Shown here: one piece after another, positions 54,785-63,961 of the stretch
Numbering within the stretch: the stretch's first letter is position 1
Layout: the number at the start of each line of letters is the position of its first letter
DNA from: DASVCS01 sp036381495
GTDB lineage: Bacteria > Gemmatimonadota > Gemmatimonadetes > Longimicrobiales > RSA9
Assembly (NCBI GenBank): GCA_036381495.1
Contig: DASVCS010000032.1
Span: 25,034-89,033 of the forward strand
Length of the DNA: 64,000 nt
Direction of reading: 5' to 3'
Position numbers and translations under genes: made by a program
Notes under the pieces: model-generated
Seen by the model: only the letters and a program-made list of their open reading frames with translations
The model's database searches: none
What the model was told of the DNA's origin: nothing

Positions 54785-55183
54785 CTACTTGGCAACAATC
54801 ACGATCGCGCCGGCGACGTGACGCGAGCCCAGCCCCGGCAGCGCGGCGGACGCCTGGGCGCCATCCAGGTACCGGAGTTCCACCACCATATCCGGCGACA
54901 TCTGCCGAAGGACCTCCGTCCCTCCGAGAAAAGCCTGACCCTGGAACACCACGACCTCCGTCTCCCCCGTGATGCTACGCGGCCCCGAGGAGATCCTGAG
55001 CCAGCGCGGCCGGAGCCGCCGGACCACTTCGTACAGCGACGAAACCTTGACCGGGGCCATCTCGGCGCGCGTCAGCACATTCTGCTGCCGCTGGCCGCCA
55101 TCGGGCCTCGCCGTCGCGCAGCCGGCCGTGCTACCAAGCATCATCACGAAGATCAACCAGCCGGCTCGCCGACCCACCTTCAT
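54785..55183 (-). CDS. Predicted lipoprotein resembling a free-standing TonB-receptor plug fragment
   Basis: 132 residues. The signal sequence ends MLGSTAGC, a lipobox. The C-terminal half, MVVELRYLDGAQASAALPGLG then HVAGAIVIVAK, lines up with the end of the plug domain in the SusC protein of this window (IEVIKGAAASSLYGS, NGVIQITTK), but no barrel follows. A related small plug-like domain may serve as an outer-membrane or periplasmic adaptor; this is inference from short similarity. A strong GGAGG ribosome site precedes the ATG. Divergent from the next small lipoprotein over 95 bp. Confidence 0.68.
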   Translation of the reverse strand: MKVGRRAGWLIFVMMLGSTAGCATARPDGGQRQQNVLTRAEMAPVKVSSLYEVVRRLRPRWLRISSGPRSITGETEVVVFQGQAFLGGTEVLRQMSPDMVVELRYLDGAQASAALPGLGSRHVAGAIVIVAK

Positions 55184-55205
55184 GCTGCACCTCCACGTTG
55201 GAACC

Positions 55206-55233
55206 TTGCCTGATCGTGGCTAATCGTTATATC
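55206..55233. promoter_or_regulatory. Overlapping divergent promoter
   Basis: Plus strand: TTGCCT, 16-nt spacer, TATATC (55228-55233). Minus strand: TATAAC lies in the same place (55226-55231), with a poor -35. Both small lipoprotein genes could be driven from this point. Confidence 0.5.
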
Positions 55234-55278
55234 GTTCATCATGTGCGATGAATGCCTTCCTATCTCCGGAGGGATCAG

Positions 55279-55464
55279 ATGACCAAGTTCCGGTTGCTCA
55301 TGCTCATGCTCGTGGTGGTCGCTGCCGCGTGCTCGAGTCCGACCGAGCCACGGGTCCCCACGCCGGATGAGCAGCCCAAGGACCCGCCGCCCGATCAGCA
55401 GGGCTTCGCCCCCATGATTCATCACGACGCGGGATCCTGGGCAGGGCCTTTCGTACTCGTCTGA
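55279..55464 (+). CDS. Small predicted lipoprotein
   Basis: 61 residues: signal sequence with lipobox VVVAAAC (Cys about 17), then a Pro/Asp-rich spacer and a short end (QQGFAPMIHHDAGSWAGPFVLV). GGAGGG 6 nt upstream of the ATG at 55279 decides the start. No known family; the mature peptide is only about 44 residues. Confidence 0.6.
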   Translation: MTKFRLLMLMLVVVAAACSSPTEPRVPTPDEQPKDPPPDQQGFAPMIHHDAGSWAGPFVLV

Positions 55465-55840
55465 AACGGTTCGCGCGAGATCGGATCGCCCACCCGCCGG
55501 GGCGGCATACGTGGAGGTACCGCCCCGCCGGGTGGGCCGATCCGTATCGCTCAGCGCATGCGTGAATCCGACCTCCTCTGAGCTGCCAGCCGCGGCACCA
55601 TCGCGGCCGACCCGGACTCGTCTCCGCCAACACGATCCATCGAGGCCCATGCCGGTCGGGCATCCGCTCCCGACGGCCCGCGCGGGCGCGGCGTAACACG
55701 CACGCAACTTCCTCTCCGCGATCGGCGCCACCCCTTCGACAGGAGGACGAAGGGGAGACATCCCCCTCGCGGAGGATCCCTCCCCTTCCGGAACCGCCGC
55801 TCAACGGACGGATCCGTCCAACCGGGCCGCTACGCGTTCG
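55465..55840. other. 376-bp intergenic region between convergent genes
   Basis: Holds the strong hairpin at 55482-55544 and a perfect 14-bp palindrome GGACGGATCCGTCC (55806-55819) just after the susD stop. No coding sequence is supported. Confidence 0.55.
55482..55544. terminator. Long hairpin after the small lipoprotein gene
   Basis: A 17-bp arm (CCCACCCGCCGGGGCGG) pairs with its partner with one mismatch around a 14-nt loop, extended by an outer CGGATCG/CGATCCG pair with one bulge. It starts 17 bp after the lipoprotein stop. No U-tract is present. Confidence 0.68.
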
Positions 55841-57541
55841 CTACTGCTCGAACGGGTATGCGTAGGTGCTTCCCGGCGCCGCGCCCTCACCGCCCGCGCC
55901 ACCGAAGGTGTAACGCGGGATTCCGAGCCCCTGCAACTCTTTCGATGGCATCGGGAACTGCACGGGCGTGCCCAGGTACAGGTCACCCCAGGCACGGCCA
56001 TCGAAATACCAGGGCGCGCCGTAGAGGCCGGTGAACTGGACCTCGAGTCGCTTCTCCCACTTGAGCATCTCGAGCAGGTCACCGCAACTGCCGTTCGGCA
56101 GCTTGGGCACGCAGTCCGTGTTGGTGCCGTTCTCGTCCGTCGGCTGGAGACCCGCCGCCGTGCGCGTGATGTTGATCAAATTCGCGGCGAGCGCGGGCTC
56201 GTTGCGCCAGTAACGGGCCTCGGCGGCGAGCAGATTCATCTCGGCCATGGTGATGAGCGGCCAGGGCACGGCACTGCCGTAGTGTTCGGCGCGGAGCGCC
56301 TCGTTCCAGTAATAGGACCAGCGCCACGTGCCGCGATCCGGGCGCGCCCAGTTGTTGCCGTTGAGGGCAAAGCCCGGCCGATCGATCTTCCCATCGTCGT
56401 CGCAGTCGCGCTCCGGGATGGTGTAGATCGTGCCCGGATTGCACCGCTGCTCATCGAGCGTCACACCCTGCGGGAAGCGGTGGTCGGGTGTGCGGATGAG
56501 CACCGGCTCCTCGGTGCCATCGCCATCCATGTCGATGTTCGGACGCCGTTCCACGACCGGCTTCGCCAACCACGCCTGGTACGCGCCCGACGTGTCGGCC
56601 ATGCCCAGGACCATGTAGGTCAACTGCTGCCAGGCCGCGAAACCGAGATAGTTGACGAGGTCGTTGGTCCACGGCGTGCTGTAGTCGTCACCATTCATGG
56701 GAATGGTGAAATCGGCCTGGATGCCTTCGTCCACGTCCGCCAACACCAGACCCCAGTCCACGGCCTGGCGCTCGGCCGGAGTACGCGCGACCGCGGCGCG
56801 GAACCGTGCCTTGAGCGAGTGGGCGATCCTCACGAGATCCTCCGCCGTGGTCTCCACGCCCATCCACGTGGTCGGGATCGGCTCCTCGAAGGCGCCCTGC
56901 CCGGCCAAGTCGATCGCGTCATCGAAGTAGCCGAGCGCAGCGTTCATCATCTCGTTGTACGACACGGGCTCGCCCAGGTCGGCCGGATTTCCCGACTCGT
57001 CGATGGTCGCGATCGTCTCGTCGATGACGAACCCCTTGTCGTACAACACCGCGAGCGACGCGTGGGCCAGGCCCTGCACGAACTTGCCGAAGGCGCGCAC
57101 CCGCCGCACACGCTCCGCGCCGAGTTCGGACGCGATCGTCTCATCGCTGTCGATGGCACGGAGCCCGGCGGCGATCGCCGACAACGCCTTGTAGTTCCGG
57201 TTCCACGCTTCCTCGATGTTCCCGTAGTCCGCGTGAACCTGGTTGTTCTGGATCGGCGGACGCGGCAGGCCCGCGTAGAAGTACACGCCCGCGTTCGCCG
57301 GCCACGCGCTGTGCTGGAACGACATCGCGCTGAGCAGGAAGGACGGGCCTTCGTAGCGCGCGCTTCCCTGCCACCACTGCGCGAACGAGCCCGCGACCAG
57401 CGACTCGACGTCGCCTGCCGTCGTCAGCGCGCGACCCGCATCCGCATCGTTCAGATTCGTCACGTCGAGGTCCGCGCACGCTGCCGCTCCGAGGAACAGC
57501 ACGGTCGCCAGGACCACGCCCGTTTTCTTGATCTCAATCAT
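55841..57541 (-). CDS. SusD/RagB-family outer-membrane lipoprotein
   Basis: 566 residues. Surface lipoprotein that caps a SusC-type transporter and helps capture ligand. The signal sequence ends LGAAACADL with the lipid-modified Cys. N-terminal DLDVTNLNDAD, a helical TPR-like body and the C-terminal WEKRLEVQFTGLYGAPWYFDGRAWGDL are family hallmarks. An insert with DMDGDGTEE and DCDDDGKID resembles EF-hand-like calcium loops. The gene follows susC by 11 bp. The ligand (glycan, peptide or siderophore) cannot be inferred, as no hydrolases are adjacent. Confidence 0.93.
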   Translation of the reverse strand: MIEIKKTGVVLATVLFLGAAACADLDVTNLNDADAGRALTTAGDVESLVAGSFAQWWQGSARYEGPSFLLSAMSFQHSAWPANAGVYFYAGLPRPPIQNNQVHADYGNIEEAWNRNYKALSAIAAGLRAIDSDETIASELGAERVRRVRAFGKFVQGLAHASLAVLYDKGFVIDETIATIDESGNPADLGEPVSYNEMMNAALGYFDDAIDLAGQGAFEEPIPTTWMGVETTAEDLVRIAHSLKARFRAAVARTPAERQAVDWGLVLADVDEGIQADFTIPMNGDDYSTPWTNDLVNYLGFAAWQQLTYMVLGMADTSGAYQAWLAKPVVERRPNIDMDGDGTEEPVLIRTPDHRFPQGVTLDEQRCNPGTIYTIPERDCDDDGKIDRPGFALNGNNWARPDRGTWRWSYYWNEALRAEHYGSAVPWPLITMAEMNLLAAEARYWRNEPALAANLINITRTAAGLQPTDENGTNTDCVPKLPNGSCGDLLEMLKWEKRLEVQFTGLYGAPWYFDGRAWGDLYLGTPVQFPMPSKELQGLGIPRYTFGGAGGEGAAPGSTYAYPFEQ

Positions 57542-57552
57542 CGGTGCCCCCC

Positions 57553-60500
57553 CTAGAAGTGCAACTCGATGCCGAGCGTCCAGGTCCGGAAGTTCGGATA
57601 CTGGTACCCCTCGACCCGAGCGATCGCCGCCGAACCGGTGTCACCGCCATCCTTGCCGACTTCCGGATCGTAACCCCGGTAATCCGTCCAGGTGTGGAGG
57701 TTACGGCCGCTGAGATTGAGCGCCATCTCGCTGAACGCGTTCAAGCCCGGCACCTCCGACAGGAGATCCGAGGGGATGGAATACCGGAACGACAGCTCAC
57801 GCAGCTTCACGAAGCTGGCGTCCTCGACGAACGCCGAGCTGGGCTGGAGCCCGCTCACGCCGTAGATCTCGCCGTAGTAGCCAAGCGGCTTCTGCCGGTC
57901 CTCCGGAACCCCGGTCTGATCCATGATTCCGCCGTAGTTCTTGAAGACCGCCCACTGAAGCGGCTGGTTGTAGACGCTGAAGCCCTGGACCGCGTCGAAC
58001 AACGCGTAGACCGAGAGGCCCTTCCAATCCAGCGTCGACGACAGCCCGATGTGGTAGTCCGGCATCGTGTTGCCGAGCTTGCAGAAGTCCGTCCGCTCGC
58101 CCGTCACGCGGTCCGTGCAGAACCCCTTGACCGGCGCACCCCACATGACCGGGCGCCCGCCGATGATCAGACCCGAAGACGTACCCCACGCGTTGTCGCT
58201 CAGGCTGCCGCCGTCGCCGACCCACACGAGATAGCCCTCGTCGTTCACCGCGAACGCACTACAGTCGATGCCCTCGGGCAGATCCGCGCAACTCGTCGCG
58301 AACTTCGTTCCGTAGAACGTCCCGACCTCTTCGCCCTCGCGAACATAGAACACCGCGTTCAGGCCCTGGCCGTTCACGCCCTGCACGAAGTCCGGAACGT
58401 TGTTGAACTCCGTGATCTCCGACTTCGTCTTGTCGAACAGCAGCCGCGTCGACCAGTTGAGCTCATCGGTCTGGAGCAACTGCAGGTCGAGTGACGCCTC
58501 GAACGTGTTGCTCTCCAGCGTGCCCGCGTTCCTCCACTGCTCGGCGTAGCCGGTGTAGGCCGGAAGCGGGACCCGGAGGATCTGATCCTCCGTGACCGTG
58601 TTCGCGTACGTCAACGTCAGCCCCGCGCGGCCGTTGAACAGGATCGCGTCGAGCCCGACCTCGTTCTCCGTCGTGAACTCGGGCTTGAGCGCCTTGTTCC
58701 CCAGCGTCACCGGCACGACCTGCCCGGCATCCACGGTGTACGTCTCGTACTGCGCCTCGAACCGCGGCCGGCTCCCGGCCGTGCCACGCGAATAACGCAG
58801 CTTCAACACGTCGACCCCCGGAACCGAGAACCACGGCTCCTGCGAAATCCGCCACGCACCCGCGATACGCGAGTACCAGTGCCGCTGCTCCTCCGGGCCG
58901 AACAGCGAGCTGCCGTCGTTGCGCACCAGTGCGTTGATCGTGTACTTGTCGAAGATGTCGAAGTCCGTGATCAGGTAGTACCCATCGGACCGGACGGACT
59001 CGGTGTGAGAGGATGCACCCAAACGGGTCGGGTCCAGGTTGCTGAAGTTCGGCACGTCCTTGACGGCGAACCGGTACCCGCTCGTGTAGTTCCAGGCGTT
59101 GTCGGCCCGTTCGTAAAGATACCGGACCTTCGTGACGTTGTGGATGTCCTCCGACAGGTCGAAGCGGCCGGCCATCGTCACGCTGGCGTTCATGGCCTCG
59201 GTCAGCTCATCGCGCTGATCCATGTAGCCATCGTTGATGCTGCTCTGTTGGACCGTGCGGAAACCCTTGGGGTAGAGATCCCGCTCGTCGGTTTCGAGGC
59301 GGTCGTAGCTGATGTCGGCCTGGAAATCGAGCCAGTCCAACGGCGAGAACAGGACTTGCGCCCCGCCCAGGAAACGACCCCGCTTCTGACGGTATTCCCG
59401 CGTCAGCATGTCGTAGAGCGGATTCGGGCTCTCCGTGTTCGTCGGATCCGGCAGGAGCACCATGTGCTGGGGGTCGTTGAGGCACGACTTGCTGGGGTCG
59501 TCCTCACATGCCGTCAGATCCACGCCCGCCGGCATACGGGTCAGGTCGAACAGCGGATTTCCCTGCGATTCCGGGAAGAGATCCGATGTCGACCTGCTGT
59601 AGAACGCCATTGCGGAGAGTTGCAGGTTTTCGAGAACGGACTGATCCACGTTCACGCGGAAGTTGTTGCGCTTGAGGCCCTCCAGGCCGAGCATCACGCC
59701 CGGATCCGAAAGGTTGCTGAACGAAACGTGGAAGTTCGTCGCGCCGCTGCGGCCAGAGGCCGACACGTAGTTCTCGTTGAATACGCCGCTATCGAAGAAC
59801 TGCTCGACCTGGTCGTGAGTGCCGCCCGGCCAGGGGTTGGACTGGAAAGTGTTCCACGCGTTCGCTCCGCCCGAAGTCGCCCCCTGGCCGGCGAGCACGA
59901 CGCCGCCGACGGCGGGGCATTCGAACCAGTCGCACTCGACACCATCTCCGGAGATGAACTTGGTCTTCGACTCGTTCATCTTGTACTGGTGCGCGTGCGT
60001 CACGAGGACCTTCGGGCCCGACAGCTCACTCCGCCCGAAACGCGAGCGGACCGTGTAGCGAATGCTGTTGTTCGGGAGCGTGGCGCCCGTCTTGGTCGTG
60101 ATCTGGATCACGCCGTTCGCGGCACGCGAGCCGTAGAGCGATGATGCCGCCGCACCCTTGATGACCTCGATGTTCTGGATGTCCTGCGCGTCGAGGTCGA
60201 TCATGTCGGCGCCCAGAATCGCGCCGTCCACGATGAAGAGCGGCTCCTGGCTACGCCCGGCGGCATCGATGCTCGTCACGCCGCGCAGGAGAATCGAGGG
60301 CGCCGCGCCGGGTCGGCCACTCCCGGCCACGACCGTCGCGCCGGCGACCTTCCCCTGGATCGACGAGGCCGCACTCACTGCCGGGACAGGCATGTCCTCG
60401 ACGGTGATCTGATCGACGGCGAAGGGGAGTCTCACTTTCTGCGTCGCGCCGGCCACGCCGGTCACGATGATCTCGCCGAGCGAGATCGCCTCCGGCTGAA

Positions 60501-60816
60501 GGACCGGATCCACGGTCACCGTCTGGCCCGCGGCCACCGTGACCGCCTGCTCGAACGGACTGTGCCCGAGCATCTCGACCCGTAGCGTGTACGAGCCGGC
60601 CGGCACGCCCACCATCAGGAAGCGGCCATCATCCCGCGTCAGAACCTGCTGGTTCGTCCCCGCGAGCTGGACCGCTGCCCCGGCCACCGGCTGACCCGTT
60701 CCTTGCTGGGTCACCATGCCGGTGATCGTGCCGGTCTGCGCGAGCGCCGGTCCCGCCGACAACAGCAGGACCAGGCACCCGCCCAGCCAAGTGAGTACTG
60801 ACTGCCGATGTCTCAC
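57553..60816 (-). CDS. SusC/RagA-family TonB-dependent outer-membrane transporter
   Basis: 1087 residues. Signal peptide (to about 26, ALAQ), then a carboxypeptidase-regulatory-like domain (GTITGMVTQQGTGQPVAGAAVQLAGTN through a repeat-rich strand set, about 28-110), a plug domain (ISLGEIIVTGVAG, LLRGVTSIDAAG, EPLFIVDGAIL, IEVIKGAAASSLYGSRAANGVI) and a 22-strand barrel ending FRTWTLGIELHF. Energised by TonB/ExbBD, which are not in the window. GTG start at 60816 follows AGGAGGGAG. Works with the SusD protein encoded downstream. Confidence 0.95.
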   Translation of the reverse strand: MRHRQSVLTWLGGCLVLLLSAGPALAQTGTITGMVTQQGTGQPVAGAAVQLAGTNQQVLTRDDGRFLMVGVPAGSYTLRVEMLGHSPFEQAVTVAAGQTVTVDPVLQPEAISLGEIIVTGVAGATQKVRLPFAVDQITVEDMPVPAVSAASSIQGKVAGATVVAGSGRPGAAPSILLRGVTSIDAAGRSQEPLFIVDGAILGADMIDLDAQDIQNIEVIKGAAASSLYGSRAANGVIQITTKTGATLPNNSIRYTVRSRFGRSELSGPKVLVTHAHQYKMNESKTKFISGDGVECDWFECPAVGGVVLAGQGATSGGANAWNTFQSNPWPGGTHDQVEQFFDSGVFNENYVSASGRSGATNFHVSFSNLSDPGVMLGLEGLKRNNFRVNVDQSVLENLQLSAMAFYSRSTSDLFPESQGNPLFDLTRMPAGVDLTACEDDPSKSCLNDPQHMVLLPDPTNTESPNPLYDMLTREYRQKRGRFLGGAQVLFSPLDWLDFQADISYDRLETDERDLYPKGFRTVQQSSINDGYMDQRDELTEAMNASVTMAGRFDLSEDIHNVTKVRYLYERADNAWNYTSGYRFAVKDVPNFSNLDPTRLGASSHTESVRSDGYYLITDFDIFDKYTINALVRNDGSSLFGPEEQRHWYSRIAGAWRISQEPWFSVPGVDVLKLRYSRGTAGSRPRFEAQYETYTVDAGQVVPVTLGNKALKPEFTTENEVGLDAILFNGRAGLTLTYANTVTEDQILRVPLPAYTGYAEQWRNAGTLESNTFEASLDLQLLQTDELNWSTRLLFDKTKSEITEFNNVPDFVQGVNGQGLNAVFYVREGEEVGTFYGTKFATSCADLPEGIDCSAFAVNDEGYLVWVGDGGSLSDNAWGTSSGLIIGGRPVMWGAPVKGFCTDRVTGERTDFCKLGNTMPDYHIGLSSTLDWKGLSVYALFDAVQGFSVYNQPLQWAVFKNYGGIMDQTGVPEDRQKPLGYYGEIYGVSGLQPSSAFVEDASFVKLRELSFRYSIPSDLLSEVPGLNAFSEMALNLSGRNLHTWTDYRGYDPEVGKDGGDTGSAAIARVEGYQYPNFRTWTLGIELHF

Positions 60817-61526
60817 TGCTCCCTCCTGGGGTTGGGGGTGGAAACAACGGATTTGCCGGGTACGGCCCGGCAACACGCCGCACGGCGGTGGAACCGAAGC
60901 TTCCGAGACGGTGACTCACCGGTATCCCGGAGTGGCGCACTCAGGGGGACACCGTCTGCGGCGCGAAAAACCTGCGGGCTTCGGCGCGACGAGATCACGG
61001 TTGCATTACCGCGTGCATGCCACGCAATCCATCGCGCGAATGCCGCTCCCACCCCATGACAAAGAAGGCGGTCGGCGGCAGCCCTACTTTTTCAACTGAT
61101 CGACGCGTCAGAGGAGGCGCTACATGCCCGGAGGCGCGGCGCCCACCGGCACGAAAGTCTGCCTTGACGCTTCTAGAACCGCAAGATGGGCGCTCAGCCG
61201 ATAGCCCATCCTCAGGATCAAAAAGAGGACATCCGCCGCCATGATGGGGGCGCCCCCACCAGTTGTCAAGGGTGGCGATGTCGTCCCGCGAGGCGCGGGC
61301 CGGCCTTGAATGGAGGGCGCGGACGCGATCTCGTCGGCCGCCGCGCCCCTGCGCACACGTCCCAGTCGGCGCGCCGGGACGGCTCCGGCCGCCAGCCGCC
61401 CGGGTGCATCACCCGACTGCTGCCGTCGCGACGCATCGGAACGGCCCGCGCCCGCTGGCGCCCGCTCGAGTCGTCCGACGGCCGGCCGGGCGCGCCGTCG
61501 CTGCCGTCACGGACGCGCGAGCATCG
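60817..61526. other. 710-bp intergenic region upstream of susC
   Basis: No convincing gene. It contains a good minus-strand promoter (61252-61280) and, just downstream of it, a hairpin GATGGGC/GCCCATC with 12-nt loop (61189-61214) adjacent to an A/T-rich GATCAAAAAG. A 40-residue minus-strand frame at 61120-61242 has no ribosome site. A long, structured 5' leader for susC is possible. Confidence 0.45.
61252..61280 (-). promoter_or_regulatory. Sigma-70-type promoter pointing toward susC
   Basis: Minus strand TTGACA (6/6), 17-nt spacer, CATCAT (4/6). The distance to the susC start is about 430 bp, which would leave a long leader. Confidence 0.45.
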
Positions 61527-62792
61527 TCAGGCCGCCGCCGCGGCGCCGCCGCGCAACCGCGCCCGCACGAACCGCCGCCGCCCGCGGCGCAGGAGCAAGA
61601 TGTCGCCGGCGCGCGCGGGCACTCGCGCTGCGCGGTCCGATGCCCGTTCGCCGTCCACCGCGATGGCGCCCTGGTCGATCAGTCGCAGCGCCTCGTTGGT
61701 CGAACTCGCCAGTCCGCAGGCGACGAGCAGCCCCGGCAGCCATACGCCGTCCTCCGGCGTGTAGCGAAGCGCGGGATCGGCCAGCGACACGTCCGCCACC
61801 GGGATCGCCTCCGGCACCCCCCGCTCCCGGAACAGCCGGTCGAAGTGCGCCTCGGCCGCCTCGACGGCGGACTCGCCGTGGTACGTTCGCACGATGCAGC
61901 GCGCCAGCGCGCGCTTCGCCTCGTACGGGTCGGACTCGGCCAGGCGCAGTGCATCTTCGAGCGCCGCGCCCCGTAGCGGCGTGGCCAGGCGGATCCACTC
62001 CTCGAGGAGCGGGTCGGGGATCGACATCGTCTTGCCGTACTGCTCCTCCGGTGGCTCCGTGATCCCGATCGCGTTGTCGTACGACTTCGACATCTTCAGC
62101 TCGCCGTCCGTCCCGCGCAGCAGCGGCAGGATCAGGCAGACCTGCGGCTCCTGCCCGTATCGCTCCTGGATCGTGCGGCCGACCAGCAGGTTGAATCGCT
62201 GGTCGGTGCCGCCCAGCTCGACGTCGGCTTCCAGCGCCACCGAGTCGTACGCCTGGAGGAGCGGGTAGAGGAACTCGGCGATCGAGATCGGCCGCCCCTC
62301 GGCGAGGCGCTCCGCGAAATCGTCCCGCTCGAGCATCCGCGCCACCGTGTAGCGGCCCGTCAGCTCGAGCACCGCAGCCAGATCGAGCGGCGCCAGCCAC
62401 CGCGAGTTGCGCTCGACCCGCACGCGCGAGGCGTCCAACACCCGCCCGACCTGCTCCACGTACGTCCGTGCGCTCGCCTCGATCTGCTCGGGGGAGAGCC
62501 CCGGCCGCGCCTCGCTCCGTCCGCTGGGGTCGCCGATCCGCGCGGTGTAGTCCCCGACGACGAAGACCACCTCATGTCCCAACTCCTGGAAGACGCGCAG
62601 CTTGCGCAGCGAGATGGCGTGCCCGATGTGGAGGTCGGGACGCGTCGGGTCGAAGCCCTGCTTCACCACCAGCGGCTTGCCACTCCGACGGCTCCGATCG
62701 AGCTTCGCCGCTAGCTCCGCTTCCGAGATCACGTCCGCCGCGTCGCGCAGGATCTCGTCCATCTGCTCCCCGACGGGCGGGAATTCCGGCAT
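61527..62792 (-). CDS. tyrS: Tyrosyl-tRNA synthetase TyrS (type II)
   Basis: Class I aminoacyl-tRNA synthetase charging tRNA-Tyr. 421 residues. HIGH motif at 55-58 (PDLHIGHAISL), GDYTARIGDPSGRSEARP, GGTDQRFNLLVGR and KMSKS (LKMSKSYDNAIG) are all present, and an S4 RNA-binding domain ends the protein. HIGH (in place of HVGH) and length agree with the TyrS2/TyrZ-like bacterial branch. The C-terminal stretch is Arg/Ala-rich. The ATG at 62792 follows a stop (62795-62797) of a possible gene remnant. Confidence 0.96.
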   Translation of the reverse strand: MPEFPPVGEQMDEILRDAADVISEAELAAKLDRSRRSGKPLVVKQGFDPTRPDLHIGHAISLRKLRVFQELGHEVVFVVGDYTARIGDPSGRSEARPGLSPEQIEASARTYVEQVGRVLDASRVRVERNSRWLAPLDLAAVLELTGRYTVARMLERDDFAERLAEGRPISIAEFLYPLLQAYDSVALEADVELGGTDQRFNLLVGRTIQERYGQEPQVCLILPLLRGTDGELKMSKSYDNAIGITEPPEEQYGKTMSIPDPLLEEWIRLATPLRGAALEDALRLAESDPYEAKRALARCIVRTYHGESAVEAAEAHFDRLFRERGVPEAIPVADVSLADPALRYTPEDGVWLPGLLVACGLASSTNEALRLIDQGAIAVDGERASDRAARVPARAGDILLLRRGRRRFVRARLRGGAAAAA

Positions 62793-62794
62793 CG

Positions 62795-62938
62795 CTACAC
62801 GCGAGGTTCCATGTGCGCGCGAAGCCACTCGGCCAGCGTGGCCTCATCCAGCATGCCGCGCGCCACCTCCGACAGCACGCGGAATCGAGCAAGCCATCGC
62901 CGCGCACGCGGGGAGAACCGTTCACGAGCTGGTTCTGA
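62795..62938 (-). pseudogene. Possible 3' remnant of a gene immediately upstream of tyrS
   Basis: A 47-codon frame reads SEPARERFSP, RARRWLARFRVLSEVARGML, DEATLAEWLRAHMEPRV and stops 2 bp before tyrS. The composition is protein-like (amphipathic helices), but no good start codon exists and upstream sequence loses coding character. It may be a C-terminal fragment of an unidentified gene or a chance frame. Confidence 0.3.
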
Positions 62939-63055
62939 ACGCCGACCCGCGCACCAATCGCCGCGCACCCGGCGAGAGCCGCCATGCTGACGAATCGGGG
63001 CCGTTCGCGATCGGGTGAGCCGTGCAGGCCTATCGGGGCCCGCGCGAACGCTGTG

Positions 63056-63961
63056 TCACCCGTGCCGCGCCAGCTCCGCCGCACCGCGCGCCGCATCCAC
63101 CGCGCGATCCAGCGGGCGAACCGGGGGATCCAGTGCGCGGAGGGCACGCAGGACGACGTCGCGTAGCGGCCGCCCCGGCGCGATCAACCCACCGGCGAGC
63201 GCGATGGCGGGCGGCGCGGGCCAGGGAGCGAGTCGGCGTTCGAGCGTGGCGACGTGGCTGGCCAGGTCGCGGGCGGCCGCCTGGACCAGCGCGCGGGCCA
63301 CGGCATCTCCCGCATCGGCCGTGGCGCACACGGCCGGCGCGAGCGCCGCGACGCCCGCCTTGGAAGCGTCGTCGGCCCAGCCGATGAGCGCATCCGGGGA
63401 TGCGACGCCCGTCTCCCGCAGCACGACGTCCCGCAGCGCCGTTTCCTCGCCCCGCCCGTCGTCCGCGCGGGCGACGGCGCGGAGCGCGCCGAGCCCCAGC
63501 GCGTAGCCGCTCCCTTCGTCGCCGAGCAGCGCGCCCCATCCGCCGGCGCGCGCCGTGCGGCCGTCGGCGCCGCGCGCCCAGGCGATCGATCCCGTACCGG
63601 CGATCAGCAGGATCCCCGGCCCGGACTGGAAGGCGTCGTGGAGCGCCGCCTCGGCGTCCGTGGTGACGCGGATGCGCACCGCGACGGCCTCGCGGTGGAG
63701 CGCGGCGGCCAGCGCGCGGCGCGCCTCGTCGCGGCCGGCGCCGGCCAGCGCGCAGCAGAGGCCGGCGGCGGGGGGCGCCGCGCCGGCCGCCGCCAGCGCG
63801 CGCACGGCGAGGTCGGCCAGCGCAGCGGCACCGGCGGCCGGATCGGCCGGCCGGACCAACGCCGGTCCGCCCTCGATCCGCCCGAGTTCGGCGCCCGATC
63901 CGTCCATGACGACCGCCGTGGCGCCCGTGCCGCCGCCATCGATGCCGATGAAGAGGGACAT
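63056..63961 (-). CDS. BadF/BadG-family ATPase, probable N-acetylglucosamine kinase-like sugar kinase
   Basis: 301 residues. Actin-fold kinase: phosphate-1 FIGIDGGGTGATAVVMD (4-20), phosphate-2 GILLIAGTGSIAWARG, GGWGALLGDEGSGYALG, and adenosine motif AIALAGGLIAPG. This arrangement matches NagK-type N-acetylhexosamine kinases more than benzoyl-CoA reductase activators, which carry a Cys cluster absent here. Role in amino-sugar salvage or peptidoglycan recycling is plausible. Start ATG 63961, ribosome site weak. Confidence 0.86.
   Translation of the reverse strand: MSLFIGIDGGGTGATAVVMDGSGAELGRIEGGPALVRPADPAAGAAALADLAVRALAAAGAAPPAAGLCCALAGAGRDEARRALAAALHREAVAVRIRVTTDAEAALHDAFQSGPGILLIAGTGSIAWARGADGRTARAGGWGALLGDEGSGYALGLGALRAVARADDGRGEETALRDVVLRETGVASPDALIGWADDASKAGVAALAPAVCATADAGDAVARALVQAAARDLASHVATLERRLAPWPAPPAIALAGGLIAPGRPLRDVVLRALRALDPPVRPLDRAVDAARGAAELARHG

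Noticed and set aside
61120..61242. 40-residue minus-strand frame (MAADVLFLIL...)
   Set aside because: Its ATG overlaps the -10 region of the predicted promoter and has no ribosome site.
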